Origin: WFQV01 sp964611145
Lineage (GTDB): Bacteria > Bacteroidota > Ignavibacteria > Ignavibacteriales > Melioribacteraceae
Reading direction: 5' to 3'
DNA length: 64,000 bases
Assembly: GCA_964611145.1 (NCBI GenBank)
Contig: CAZSYM010000005.1
Coordinates: 1 to 64,000, forward strand
Below the pieces are notes generated by a model that was not told the origin of the DNA, ran no database searches, and was given only the letters and a program-made list of their open reading frames with translations. A program made the position numbers and the translations under genes. Of the stretch, positions 7,482 to 16,794 are shown one piece after another; position 1 is the stretch's first letter, and the number at the start of each line of letters is the position of its first letter.

Positions 7482-8822
7482 ATGCACAACCCCAAAGTGA
7501 GCGTGGGCATTCTTAACGCCGACGAGATTAAATTTGTTCTTTACGGAGACTATCATCTGGAGAACGGAAAAGAAATTTTTCAAGGAAATTTCAGCGCCAC
7601 ACTTGAAAACGATAAAGTAAAGATAACATCGGAAGATAAAACCTTTTATATTGAAATCGGCGAGGGATTCGAACCCTCCAACGAGGAGTCTGATTCGTTC
7701 ATGATCCGCGATGTTTTAATCGGAATTAACTTTCACTGGCAGCAAAAACAAAATCAGCAATTCCTCGGTGCAATTAAATTCGTAAAAGAAAACGGCAAGT
7801 TAACGGCGGTAAATTATCTCTCCGTGGAAGATTATCTCGTAAGCGTAATTTCTTCCGAGATGAGCGCAACGAGTTCAATCGAGCTGTTGAAAGCCCATGC
7901 TGTTATTAGTCGCAGCTGGCTTTTCGCTCAAATGGAAAAAAAGAAAGAGTTGGATTCACAACATAAAAAAAACACTTCTTCTTTTGTTTCCGAGGATGAA
8001 ATAATTCGCTGGTACGACAGAGAAGACCACACGCTTTACGACGTTTGTGCGGACGACCATTGCCAACGCTATCAAGGCATCACAAAGCTTTATGCCCACA
8101 ATGCTCAAACGGCAATCGAGGAAACAAAAGGGCTCGTGCTCGTTTACGACGACAAAATTTGCGACACCCGTTTCTCAAAATCGTGCGGCGGTATTTCGGA
8201 AAACTTCGAAAACGTATGGGAGCCAATCGAACATCCTTATTTGAAAGCAATCGTGGATTATAAATTTCCGCCTGACGGCTATGAGCTTGATTTAACAATA
8301 GAAGAAAACGCCGTAAAATGGATTAAAAGCAACCCTCCGGCTTTTTGCAACACCAACGATGAACGAGTCTTAAATCAATTCCTTGTCGATTACGACCGAA
8401 ACACAAAAGACTTTTATCGCTGGACAATAGAATACACACAAGAAGAGATTTCGGAATTGATTGCTCGGAAGACAGGAATAGATTTCGGAGAAATACTTGA
8501 CTTCGTACCCATAGAGCGAGGACCTTCGGGACGGTTAATAAAACTCCGTGTCGTCGGTTCAAAGAAAACAATGACAATAGGAAAGGAGCTTGAAATTCGA
8601 AAAATGCTTTCCGAAAACCACCTTTACAGTTCAGCGATTGTAATTGAGAAAAAGAACATTGAAAACGGCGTTCCGAAAAATTTCAAGATTTACGGTGCGG
8701 GGTGGGGACACGGCGTCGGGCTTTGTCAAATAGGCGCCGCTGTAATGAGCGACATGGGATACAAATTCGACGAAATCCTTGCTCACTATTTCAAAGATGC
8801 AAACTTAAAAAAGATTTACTAA
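7482..8822 (+). CDS. SpoIID/LytB-domain protein
   Basis: The 446-residue protein carries the SpoIID domain with VEDYLVSVISSEMSA (Glu126 is in the position of the catalytic Glu of Bacillus SpoIID) and the following AHAVISRSW. The C-terminal half has YGAGWGHGVGLCQIGAAVM, another family signature. Members are lytic transglycosylases acting on glycan strands without stem peptides, or amidase enhancers. No signal peptide is visible at MHNPKVSVGIL, so export or a later start is unresolved. In non-spore-formers the domain appears in cell-wall remodelling proteins. The glycosyltransferase gene begins within its stop codon (TAATG), so the two are translationally coupled. A residue stretch of about 45 (150-195) is an insertion relative to short SpoIID proteins. 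Confidence 0.85.
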   Translation: MHNPKVSVGILNADEIKFVLYGDYHLENGKEIFQGNFSATLENDKVKITSEDKTFYIEIGEGFEPSNEESDSFMIRDVLIGINFHWQQKQNQQFLGAIKFVKENGKLTAVNYLSVEDYLVSVISSEMSATSSIELLKAHAVISRSWLFAQMEKKKELDSQHKKNTSSFVSEDEIIRWYDREDHTLYDVCADDHCQRYQGITKLYAHNAQTAIEETKGLVLVYDDKICDTRFSKSCGGISENFENVWEPIEHPYLKAIVDYKFPPDGYELDLTIEENAVKWIKSNPPAFCNTNDERVLNQFLVDYDRNTKDFYRWTIEYTQEEISELIARKTGIDFGEILDFVPIERGPSGRLIKLRVVGSKKTMTIGKELEIRKMLSENHLYSSAIVIEKKNIENGVPKNFKIYGAGWGHGVGLCQIGAAVMSDMGYKFDEILAHYFKDANLKKIY

Positions 8823-9931
8823 TGAAAATTCTTTACTCATGCCTCTCGCAAAGTTGGGGCGGCATGGAAATGTTTACCGTAACCGCCGCAAGCAAGCTCA
8901 AAGAAAGAGGTATAACAGTTCACCTGCTTTGCTACCCGAACTCGCGAATAGAAAGCTCTGCCCGAAAGGTGGGAATAGAAACTATTCCCCTCAAGGCGGG
9001 CGGATATTTCCATCCCCTCAAAACAATAAAACTTGCTTTACAAATTCAAAAAGAAAAATATGATATTATTCACACACAAGCATCAAAAGACTTGTGGATC
9101 TTGGCTCCCGCTTTGAAACTTGCACGTAGCAACGCTCCTTTATTTTTTACAAAACAGCTCGGTTCCTTTATCGCCAAAAAAGATATACTCCATAAAGTCA
9201 TTTATTCGCGGGTAACCGCCGCATTTGCCATTAGCTCCGTAATCAAAAGAAACTTAATTGAAACGACCCCTCTTCCGGAATCTAAGATTTTCATTCTACA
9301 CAACGGCGTGGATACAAAACTCTTTGACCCCGATAAATTTTCTCCCTCGGATTTCAAGGAAGAAATCGGCATCAAACCGAACGAACTGACAATCGGAATG
9401 ATTGCAAGATTCACGCCGGGAAAAGGACACGAGGAATTCATAAAAGCCGCTGAGATTGTCTCTCGAAAACATGAAAACATAAAATTTATTGTCGTTGGGG
9501 AACCATCCTTAGGCGAAGATGACTATGCGGAGAAAATCAAAGCCCTTGCCTCCGAACTAAAATTAAACGACAAAATCATTTTTACGGGTTACCGAAGTGA
9601 CATACCGAAAGTACTTGCCGGAATGGATATTTTCGTTTTCCCTTCACACTCGGAAGCGTTCGGAATAGCTCTCGTGGAAGCAATGGCAATGAAAAAAGCC
9701 ATTGTGTGCTCCAAAGCCGACGGAACGTTGGACATTTGCATCGATAATGAGACGGGGCTCTTTTTCGAAAAGGGGAACCACAAAGACTTGGCAAACAAGC
9801 TGGAAACACTAATAAACGACGGCACCTTAAGGACTCTCATGGCTTCCAACGCTAGAAAGAGAGCCGTGGAAAAATTTGATATAGAGAGGGTAACCGACAA
9901 GGTAACTAAATTTTATTCAAAGTATCTGTAA
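8822..9931 (+). CDS. GT4-family glycosyltransferase
   Basis: The 369-residue GT-B glycosyltransferase would transfer a sugar from a nucleotide donor to a lipid-linked or surface glycan acceptor. MKILYSCLSQSWGGMEMF is the usual N-terminal start with a Gly-rich loop. GMIARFTPGKGHEEFIKA marks the donor half, and E278-x7-E286 in EAFGIALVEAMA is the retaining GT4 signature. I chose the ATG at 8822, overlapping the SpoIID-like stop by one base, because upstream residues are an out-of-character basic stretch belonging to another frame. The pairing suggests a cell-envelope role; donor and acceptor are unknown. Confidence 0.88.
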   Translation: MKILYSCLSQSWGGMEMFTVTAASKLKERGITVHLLCYPNSRIESSARKVGIETIPLKAGGYFHPLKTIKLALQIQKEKYDIIHTQASKDLWILAPALKLARSNAPLFFTKQLGSFIAKKDILHKVIYSRVTAAFAISSVIKRNLIETTPLPESKIFILHNGVDTKLFDPDKFSPSDFKEEIGIKPNELTIGMIARFTPGKGHEEFIKAAEIVSRKHENIKFIVVGEPSLGEDDYAEKIKALASELKLNDKIIFTGYRSDIPKVLAGMDIFVFPSHSEAFGIALVEAMAMKKAIVCSKADGTLDICIDNETGLFFEKGNHKDLANKLETLINDGTLRTLMASNARKRAVEKFDIERVTDKVTKFYSKYL

Positions 9932-9938
9932 AAAGAAG

Positions 9939-10025
9939 CGGAGAGGGAGGGATTCGAACCCCCGGAGGCTGTAACACCTCAACGGTTTTCAAGACCGCCG
10001 CATTCAACCACTCTGCCACCTCTCC
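9939..10025 (-). tRNA. tRNA-Ser (UGA anticodon)
   Basis: On the minus strand the sequence folds as a class II tRNA: acceptor GGAGAGG/CCTCTCC, anticodon loop CTTGAAA giving UGA, a long variable arm, and T-loop GGTTCGAATCC. The discriminator is G, as in serine tRNAs. CCA is not encoded. CAAAATTA at 10057-10064 (TAATTTTG on the minus strand) is a plausible -7 box, although no TTG sits at the right distance. Confidence 0.93.
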
Positions 10026-10131
10026 AAAGTCATAGGAAATTCGGAGCGCAATATTACAAAATTATTCTCTATTTCGCTACAATAAGCCACCTAACATCAA
10101 TTAGCAAATGATACCGAGCTGTTCAAAAAAC

Positions 10132-11160
10132 TCATTTTCCAAACAGTTTTGTCAGCTCGGCTTTAGGTCTTTCTTTCCAGATACCTTTTTGATATGCATA
10201 TCCCGCAATCAAGGGAAAAGCAAGGGTAGCTTCCGAGTAAACCATCTGCTCGTAAGTCTGGGCAACTTTTCCCCACGAGCTTGCTTCCTTAAGAGTCGAA
10301 GAAGAAAGTGCCCCGTCGCGGACATCGGCGACTGTTATTTGTATTGCATATTTATGCATCGGAGCATCTTCGGTTAAGATATCCGCCGCAACCACAATAT
10401 CCTGCGTAAAGTTCTTCGGCACTCCGCCTCCAATCATGAAAATACCCGTTTCCTTGCTTTGCAATTTAATTTGCGTCAGTTCCAAAAAATCTTTTCCGCT
10501 ATCGAACGAAACATGCTTGTCGGGATTTTTTGTTTGATGCATTACAATACCGAATCCAGCGGAACAATCGGAAAAGGCGGGTACGAAAATAGGAACATTG
10601 TTCTTATAAGCAGCGTAAATAACGGAATCATCCGTCTTAGGACCGCCGTGTTCCTCGAGATATTTTCCGAAATACCATAGTAATTCGCGGGAAGAATAAG
10701 GACGAGGTTCCAAGGAGTCGAATATTTCAGCCGTGGTTTCGTCGCAAACACGCAATTCGTCCTCGTCTATGAACGTATCGTAAATTCTGTCTATGTGTAA
10801 ATCGCGCAGTTCATTATCATCCACATTGGGAGAACCTATATAGTGTTTAAATCCGAGCGCTTCGAAGAAGTCCTGGTCTACCATTATAGCGCCGGTGGAA
10901 ACTATGACATCGACCATGTTATTGGAAACCAGATCATACACCACCTTTTTAAGTCCCGCGCTAAACAGGCTACCTGCCAACGTAAGTATAACGGTGGTTT
11001 CCTTGTCGCTTAACATCATTTCATAAATTTTTGCGGCGCGGTACAAATCCCGCGCGGAAAAAGCCATTTTCCCCATGGCTTCGACCATTTCCACGAAATC
11101 ATATTTCTTAATGTCGAAGTGTTCTATTGTTTCTTTCAGGTAATCTTTTTTACTCGGCAT
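10132..11160 (-). CDS. Deoxyhypusine synthase family protein (possible homospermidine/spermidine-modifying enzyme)
   Basis: The 342-residue protein is a full-length member of the DHS fold. SLFSAGLKKVV (64-74) and STGAI (88-92) form the NAD-binding core, GGGVPKNF spans 244-251, and SSWGKV holds Lys298 at the position of the active-site lysine of human DHS (Lys329). In archaea and eukaryotes DHS modifies eIF5A with spermidine. Bacteria lack eIF5A, so bacterial homologues are thought to act on polyamines, as homospermidine synthase does, or on an unknown protein. GAGGAAAG precedes the ATG. It stands alone between tRNA-Ser and the fad operon, with no polyamine genes in sight. Confidence 0.85.
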   Translation of the reverse strand: MPSKKDYLKETIEHFDIKKYDFVEMVEAMGKMAFSARDLYRAAKIYEMMLSDKETTVILTLAGSLFSAGLKKVVYDLVSNNMVDVIVSTGAIMVDQDFFEALGFKHYIGSPNVDDNELRDLHIDRIYDTFIDEDELRVCDETTAEIFDSLEPRPYSSRELLWYFGKYLEEHGGPKTDDSVIYAAYKNNVPIFVPAFSDCSAGFGIVMHQTKNPDKHVSFDSGKDFLELTQIKLQSKETGIFMIGGGVPKNFTQDIVVAADILTEDAPMHKYAIQITVADVRDGALSSSTLKEASSWGKVAQTYEQMVYSEATLAFPLIAGYAYQKGIWKERPKAELTKLFGK

Positions 11161-11295
11161 GTTCTTTCCTCATTATTTTTTTTAATTCTTTCTTTAAAAG
11201 TATAAAACAACAACTACTTATGTAAATTTTTCTTGAAGTTCTCGTTTGATAAAACAAGATAACGGGGTATGCAAGGAGGGAATTAGGGGAAAACT

Positions 11296-11330
11296 CTTCC
11301 CTCCGCATCTTTTTTAGGTGCGGAGGGAAG
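11296..11330 (-). terminator. Terminator after the fad operon
   Basis: CTTCCCTCCGCA (11296-11307) and TGCGGAGGGAAG (11319-11330) form a perfect 12-pair stem. On the minus strand it is followed by AGTTTT. It lies 17 bases after the fadE stop and separates the operon from the DHS-like gene. The T-tract is short, so its strength is uncertain. Confidence 0.65.
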
Positions 11331-11347
11331 AAAGGACCCAAGGGAGA

Positions 11348-13135
11348 CTAAAAGCAGAATTTTTCTTCTTCAATCATTTTATCGGCAATTTCGCGGCGCA
11401 GGTGAATCGTATCGACCGGATCGAATTTGGTAAAGCGTTTAAGCCCCAGCAGCATAACCTTCAATTCGTCCCCTTCGGCAAAAGCCGCTACGGCGTTTTT
11501 ACCGAAAGAATTAACTTTTTCGAGAGCATCGTTTACATAAACACGGGTCATCTTCTCGAAATACTTCGTCGCTTCCTCGCCTTTTTGCTGCGCAATTTTA
11601 ATCGTGCGCAATATAGCGGATTCCGCCGTGAATATCTGAATTGCCATATCGGTAATATTCATAATTATTTCCTGTTCTTCCGCCAGCTTTTCCATAAATT
11701 TTTGAGCCGCGGCGCCCGCCACCATCAACACGGCTTTCTTGGCTTGCTCTATAGCTTTCCGTTCCTTTCCCAAAAATCCTTCCGGTTCGTCGCCAAAAGT
11801 AGGAATGGACATCAATTCTTTTTGCACTGCGAGGGCGGGACCCATTAAATCTATTCTTCCGCGCATCGAACGTTTCAAAAGCATATCCACAACCAGTAGG
11901 CGATTTATTTCATTGGTTCCTTCAAAGATTCTATTTATACGGCTATCCCTGTATGCCCGAGCGGCGGGATATTCCTCCGAGTATCCATAACCACCGTGAA
12001 TTTGCACCACTTCGTCCACTACGTAATCCAGAACTTCCGAACCGAAAACTTTCATTATGGAGGATTCAACGGCGTATTCTTCGGCGGATTTAATCAACGC
12101 CTCGCTAAAGCTTGCTCCTTCTTCCATCAATTTATTGACCATCTGATTAATCAAGCCGCTTATGCGCATCGTAGTTGATTCCGCCACGAAAGTGCGAATC
12201 GCCATCTCGGCAAGTTTGTGCTTAATTGCACCGAAGCTTGAAATCTGACGCCCGAACTGTTTCCTCTCATTGGCATATTTCACCGCAATCGTAATAAAGC
12301 TCTTAGCCCCGCCGGTAGTCATCGCGCCAAGTTTGAAGCGTCCGATATTCAATATGTTAAAAGCAACGTAATGTCCTTTGCCTATTTCACCGAGAATATT
12401 TTCCTTCGGCACTTTCACGTTATCGAGAAAGAGCGCCCGCGTGGATGAACCTTTTATTCCCATTTTGTTTTCCTCTTCGCCGCGGGTAAATCCTTCGGAA
12501 TCGGTGGGAATAATAAAGCAGGTAAATTTATCGCCATCGACCTGCGCGAAGGTAATCAAAATGTCCGCAAATCCGCCGTTGGTAATCCACATTTTTTGTC
12601 CGTTGAGAATATAATAATTCCCGTCCTCGGAAAGCGTTGCGGTGGTTTTCGCCGAAAGGGCATCGGAGCCGGAGGTGGGTTCGGTAAGACAATAAGCCGA
12701 AAGCATTTCGCCCGTAGCAAGTTTGGGCAAATATTTCCGTTTTTGTTCCTCGGTTCCGTAATACAGAATCGGCAAAGTGCCTATTCCAGTATGTGCCGCA
12801 AAAGCAACACCGAAAGAATAACTGGGACCCATTGCAATGGAAATCAATGTGTTGGTATCGAAATCCTCGCCGAGTCCTCCATATTCCTCCGGCACGAAAG
12901 TTCCCAACAAACCGAGTTCCCCGGCTTGTTTAAGAAGACGCACCATCAAACCTTCTTCTTGCTTGTCAATTGCATCCAGTCTGGGCCAAATCTCTTTCGA
13001 TATAAAATCGGAAATCATTTCCGTCATCATCTTTTGCTCTTCGGTAATATCTTCCGGTGTATAAACGCTTTCCGGAGCGGTAGGTTTGGTTAGAAACTCT
13101 CCGCCTTTCAAAACTTCAAATTTATCTTCCGCCAT
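11348..13135 (-). CDS. fadE: Acyl-CoA dehydrogenase, FadE (B. subtilis) / VLCAD-like
   Basis: This 595-residue flavoenzyme makes the first oxidation of beta-oxidation, from acyl-CoA to trans-2-enoyl-CoA. The N-terminal part contains LTEPTSGSDA and WITNGG for FAD and substrate binding, and IHGGYGYSEEYPAARAYRD precedes FEGTNE, where Glu405 occupies the catalytic base position used in several family members. The extra C-terminal helical domain of about 180 residues gives the long, 595-residue form, like Bacillus FadE and mitochondrial VLCAD. It is the last gene of the fadD-fadN-fadA-fadE run, 30 bases after fadA. AAGGG precedes the start. The electron acceptor ETF is not in the window. Confidence 0.9.
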   Translation of the reverse strand: MAEDKFEVLKGGEFLTKPTAPESVYTPEDITEEQKMMTEMISDFISKEIWPRLDAIDKQEEGLMVRLLKQAGELGLLGTFVPEEYGGLGEDFDTNTLISIAMGPSYSFGVAFAAHTGIGTLPILYYGTEEQKRKYLPKLATGEMLSAYCLTEPTSGSDALSAKTTATLSEDGNYYILNGQKMWITNGGFADILITFAQVDGDKFTCFIIPTDSEGFTRGEEENKMGIKGSSTRALFLDNVKVPKENILGEIGKGHYVAFNILNIGRFKLGAMTTGGAKSFITIAVKYANERKQFGRQISSFGAIKHKLAEMAIRTFVAESTTMRISGLINQMVNKLMEEGASFSEALIKSAEEYAVESSIMKVFGSEVLDYVVDEVVQIHGGYGYSEEYPAARAYRDSRINRIFEGTNEINRLLVVDMLLKRSMRGRIDLMGPALAVQKELMSIPTFGDEPEGFLGKERKAIEQAKKAVLMVAGAAAQKFMEKLAEEQEIIMNITDMAIQIFTAESAILRTIKIAQQKGEEATKYFEKMTRVYVNDALEKVNSFGKNAVAAFAEGDELKVMLLGLKRFTKFDPVDTIHLRREIADKMIEEEKFCF

Positions 13136-13165
13136 AGCTAAACCCTTGATTTATTTAACAATTAT

Positions 13166-14341
13166 TCAATTCAACAATTCATATATACCGGCAACTCCCT
13201 GTCCGCCGCCGACGCATGCGGTAACCATGCCATATTTTTTCTTTCGTCTGCGAAGTTCGTTCAATATTTGAACCGTCAATTTTGCTCCCGTGCAGCCGAG
13301 AGGGTGTCCCAGTGCAATTGCACCGCCGTTAACGTTCAATATTTCCGTATTCAAATCTAATTCTCTGATAACCGCAAGGGACTGGCTGGCAAAAGCCTCG
13401 TTAAGCTCTATTAAGTCCATATCCGCCAGTTTCATTCCCGCTTTTTCGAGAGCTTTTGGTACCGCCTTCGTGGGACCTATTCCCATTATACGGGGGTCAA
13501 CACCGGCAACGGCATAAGAAACCAATCGAGCGATGGGAGTAAGATTGAGCTCCTTAACCATATCTTCGGACATCACAAGAACGAACGCCGCGCCGTCGGA
13601 CATTTGCGAGGAATTTCCTGCGGTAACAGTTCCCCCTTGTGCAAAGACGGGTTTCAACTTAGCAAGCACTTCCAGGGAAGTATCCGCACGCGGTCCTTCA
13701 TCCGTATCCACAACATACGTTTCTTCCTTCTTTTTGCCATCTTCGTAATATACCCGTTTCACTTCGATGGGAACTATTTCATCCTTGAAGTATCCGTTCT
13801 TTATGGCGTTTATCGCCTTCATGTGGGAGTTGTACGCAAATTCGTCCTGGTCTTCGCGCGAAATTTTAAAGTCCTTCGCAATCTCTTCGGCGGTAAGCCC
13901 CATACCCAAATAATACTCGGGATGTTCCAGAGCTATTTCGTAATTCGGCGCCAATTTCCAACCGGTCATAGGGACAAGGGACATTGATTCCGTACCACCG
14001 GCAATAATGCAATCCATCATACCCGATTGAATTCTGGAAACGGCAATGGAAATGGTATCTATACCGGAGGCACAAAACCTGTTTACGGTAGAACCCGGAA
14101 TATCGATTGACAACGCTTTCAGAGCAATCATTCTTCCCACTTGGAGTCCTTGTTCTGCTTCGGGGAATGCATTTCCAACAATCACATCATCAATGCGATG
14201 CGGGTCCAACTGAGGCACCGAAGCCAAAAGATGTTTTATTACATCCGCCGCCAAATCGTCGGGGCGATAGAAACGAAAGCCGCCTTTTTTGGCTTTTCCC
14301 ACCGCCGAACGAAATCCTGCTACAATATACGCTTCTCTCAT
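13166..14341 (-). CDS. fadA: Acetyl-CoA C-acyltransferase (thiolase)
   Basis: The 391-residue thiolase performs the last step of beta-oxidation, cutting 3-ketoacyl-CoA with CoA to release acetyl-CoA. The nucleophile is Cys90 in NRFCASG, His346 lies in ALGHPLGCTGAKL, and Cys376 in TACVGGGQG; these match the Cys89/His348/Cys378 triad of Zoogloea thiolase. I start at the ATG at 14341 (MREAYIVAGFRSAVG), the conserved family N-terminus, rather than 24 bases upstream. It lies 33 bases after fadN and 30 before fadE, with the order seen in Bacillus fadNAE. Confidence 0.93.
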   Translation of the reverse strand: MREAYIVAGFRSAVGKAKKGGFRFYRPDDLAADVIKHLLASVPQLDPHRIDDVIVGNAFPEAEQGLQVGRMIALKALSIDIPGSTVNRFCASGIDTISIAVSRIQSGMMDCIIAGGTESMSLVPMTGWKLAPNYEIALEHPEYYLGMGLTAEEIAKDFKISREDQDEFAYNSHMKAINAIKNGYFKDEIVPIEVKRVYYEDGKKKEETYVVDTDEGPRADTSLEVLAKLKPVFAQGGTVTAGNSSQMSDGAAFVLVMSEDMVKELNLTPIARLVSYAVAGVDPRIMGIGPTKAVPKALEKAGMKLADMDLIELNEAFASQSLAVIRELDLNTEILNVNGGAIALGHPLGCTGAKLTVQILNELRRRKKKYGMVTACVGGGQGVAGIYELLN

Positions 14342-14374
14342 GACAATTCTTCTCTTTATTTTCAAAATTATTTT

Positions 14375-16780
14375 TTAATTTCTTAACGGTTTCCCCGTTG
14401 TAAGAATACTTTGTATTCTCTCAAGAGTTTTCCTTTCGCCGACGAGGCTCAGGAAAGCTTCCCTTTCGAGATCAAGCAAATATTGCTCGGAAACAAGCGT
14501 TCCCTCGCTCAGATCCCCACCGCACATTACATAAGCAAGTTTTTCCGCTATCTTCTTATCATAATCGGTAATATAGTTCCCCAATCGGAAGGAGTATGCA
14601 CCGAGCATCAAAGCGGCAAGGGCGGTTCTTCCAAGCACTTTAATATCCTCGCGAGGAGTGGGCTTGGTATATCCGCGTTCCGCCAATTCGATAACCATTC
14701 TTTTTGCATCGGTAATAACCCGATTAGGATTCACGGAATAGGAATCGCGTCCGGGGATTAGAATTCCCAAATCGAACGCTTCTCTTGCCGAGGTGGAGAC
14801 TTTTGCCATTGCAATGTTCATAAAACGCCTTTGCAGTTCGGGCAATTCCACACCGCCTTCGACATAAGTATCGGAAGCTCTCAACGTCATTTCCTTAGTG
14901 CCTCCTCCGGCGGGAATGAGTCCCACACCGACTTCAACCAAGCCTATGTAAGTTTCTGCGGAGGCATTGACTTTGTCCGCATGCAACGTTACCTCGCAGC
15001 CTCCACCCAAGGTCATGTTGTGCGGAGCAACTACGACCGGTATTGAAGAATATCGTATTCTCATCGTGGTGTTCTGGAATTGCCGAACTGCAAAGTCAAT
15101 CTCGTCATAATCCTGCTCCGTAGCAAGCATAAAAATCATAGCCAAGTTTGCACCGGCGGAAAAGTGCTCGCCGTTGTTCGCAATCACCAGTCCTCGGAAA
15201 TCCTTTTCAGCTATTTCGATCGCCTTGTTAATAGCTTCCAGAACCTCCGAACCGATGGAATTCATCTTGGTATGAAATTCAAGATTCACAATTCCGTCTC
15301 CAATATCGTGCAGAGTGGCACCGGAGTTTTTCCATACGGGGGCGTTTGCCCGGTAATTATCGAGAATAATGAAATCTTTCGTACCGGGTATCTCCTTATA
15401 TTCCGCCGTTTGAATGTCGTAATACTTACGCTTTCCGTTCTCCGTCTTGTAAAAACTTTTAATTCCCTTTCCGAGCATTTCCTTGACCCATGCGGCGGGA
15501 GGGATATTCATTTTTTCCATTTCGGCAACGGTTTTTTCCACGCCGAGGGCGTCCCACATTTCGAAGGGACCCAATCTCCAGCCGAAACCCGCCCGCATAG
15601 CATCGTCAATTTTATAAAGCTCGTCGGCAATTTCGGGAATGCGATTCGACGAATAACGGAAAATGCCGTATGAAAGTTTGCGGAGGAATTCGCCCGCTTC
15701 GTCTTTTGCCGCGTGCAAAACCCGCAATCGTTCGCGCAAATCTTCAATCGGCTTTGCGGCGGAGACCGAGCCAAATTTCGGTTTTTCGCTGGGGCGATAC
15801 TCCATCGTTTTCGTATCCAGTTCCAGAATCAATCTTTTACCGTTCTCATCTTTCGTCTTCTTGTAAAATCCCTGCCCCGTTTTATCTCCGAGCCAATTGT
15901 TTTCCACAAGCTTTTTAACATAATCGGGCAGCTGAAAGATTTCCCGTTCTTCATCCTCGGGGCAGTCTTTATAAATATTTTCCGCCACATGCACAAGGGT
16001 ATCAATTCCCACGACATCCGCCGTGCGAAAAGTTGCGGATTTCGGTTTTCCCGTCAAGGGACCCGTAAGCGTATCTATCGCCTTAATCGAAAGTCCGGTT
16101 TCTTCCATTAGTCGGAAAACGGACATAATACTGTAAACGCCGATTCTATTGGCGATAAACGCGGGAGTGTCCTTGCACAGCACCGTGGTTTTACCCAAAT
16201 ACAAATCCCCGTAATGCATAAGAAAATCTATCACTTCCGGGGAAGTTTCGGGAGAAGGAATGATTTCCAGCAACTGCAAATAGCGCGGCGGATTAAAGAA
16301 ATGCGCCCCACAAAAATGTTTGCGAAAATCTTCGCTCCGTCCTTCCAGCATCGTATGAATGGGAATGCCGGAAGTGTTCGTGGTTACGATTGTTCCGGGC
16401 TTGCGATACTTTTCCACATTTTCGAAGACTTTCTTTTTAATCTCCAGATTTTCAATCACGGCTTCGATTATCCAATCCGCATTTTTCAAATAATCCATAT
16501 TGTCTTCGAAATTACCCGTAACAATCCTTTTAGCGAAATCCTTGTGATAAACCGGTGAGGGTTTGGCTTTCAAAACATTCTTAAGATTTTCGTTCACGAT
16601 TCTATTACGAACCGCTTTGTCTTCGAGGGTTAAACCTTTCTTACGTTCGGCATCGGTAAGTTCCCTTGGCACGATATCCAACAAATAAACCTTGCAACCG
16701 ATATTTGCGAAATGCAAAGCTATTCGGGAACCCATCACGCCCGAACCCAAAACAGCAACTTCGTTAATAATTCTTTTCAT
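14375..16780 (-). CDS. fadN: 3-hydroxyacyl-CoA dehydrogenase / enoyl-CoA hydratase fusion (FadN type)
   Basis: The 801-residue bifunctional protein carries out steps two and three of beta-oxidation. The dehydrogenase comes first: VLGSGVMGSRIALHF (about 10-24) is its NAD-binding loop, and GAHFFNPPRY marks its catalytic region. The crotonase domain follows from about residue 495, with GEHFSAGANLAM and GGGCEVTLHAD. This order, dehydrogenase then hydratase, is that of Bacillus FadN and opposite to E. coli FadB. It starts 14 bases after the acyl-CoA ligase gene ends; GGAAAG precedes the ATG. The operon order matches fadNAE with a ligase added in front. Confidence 0.93.
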   Translation of the reverse strand: MKRIINEVAVLGSGVMGSRIALHFANIGCKVYLLDIVPRELTDAERKKGLTLEDKAVRNRIVNENLKNVLKAKPSPVYHKDFAKRIVTGNFEDNMDYLKNADWIIEAVIENLEIKKKVFENVEKYRKPGTIVTTNTSGIPIHTMLEGRSEDFRKHFCGAHFFNPPRYLQLLEIIPSPETSPEVIDFLMHYGDLYLGKTTVLCKDTPAFIANRIGVYSIMSVFRLMEETGLSIKAIDTLTGPLTGKPKSATFRTADVVGIDTLVHVAENIYKDCPEDEEREIFQLPDYVKKLVENNWLGDKTGQGFYKKTKDENGKRLILELDTKTMEYRPSEKPKFGSVSAAKPIEDLRERLRVLHAAKDEAGEFLRKLSYGIFRYSSNRIPEIADELYKIDDAMRAGFGWRLGPFEMWDALGVEKTVAEMEKMNIPPAAWVKEMLGKGIKSFYKTENGKRKYYDIQTAEYKEIPGTKDFIILDNYRANAPVWKNSGATLHDIGDGIVNLEFHTKMNSIGSEVLEAINKAIEIAEKDFRGLVIANNGEHFSAGANLAMIFMLATEQDYDEIDFAVRQFQNTTMRIRYSSIPVVVAPHNMTLGGGCEVTLHADKVNASAETYIGLVEVGVGLIPAGGGTKEMTLRASDTYVEGGVELPELQRRFMNIAMAKVSTSAREAFDLGILIPGRDSYSVNPNRVITDAKRMVIELAERGYTKPTPREDIKVLGRTALAALMLGAYSFRLGNYITDYDKKIAEKLAYVMCGGDLSEGTLVSEQYLLDLEREAFLSLVGERKTLERIQSILTTGKPLRN

Positions 16781-16794
16781 TGTCTTTCCACTCG

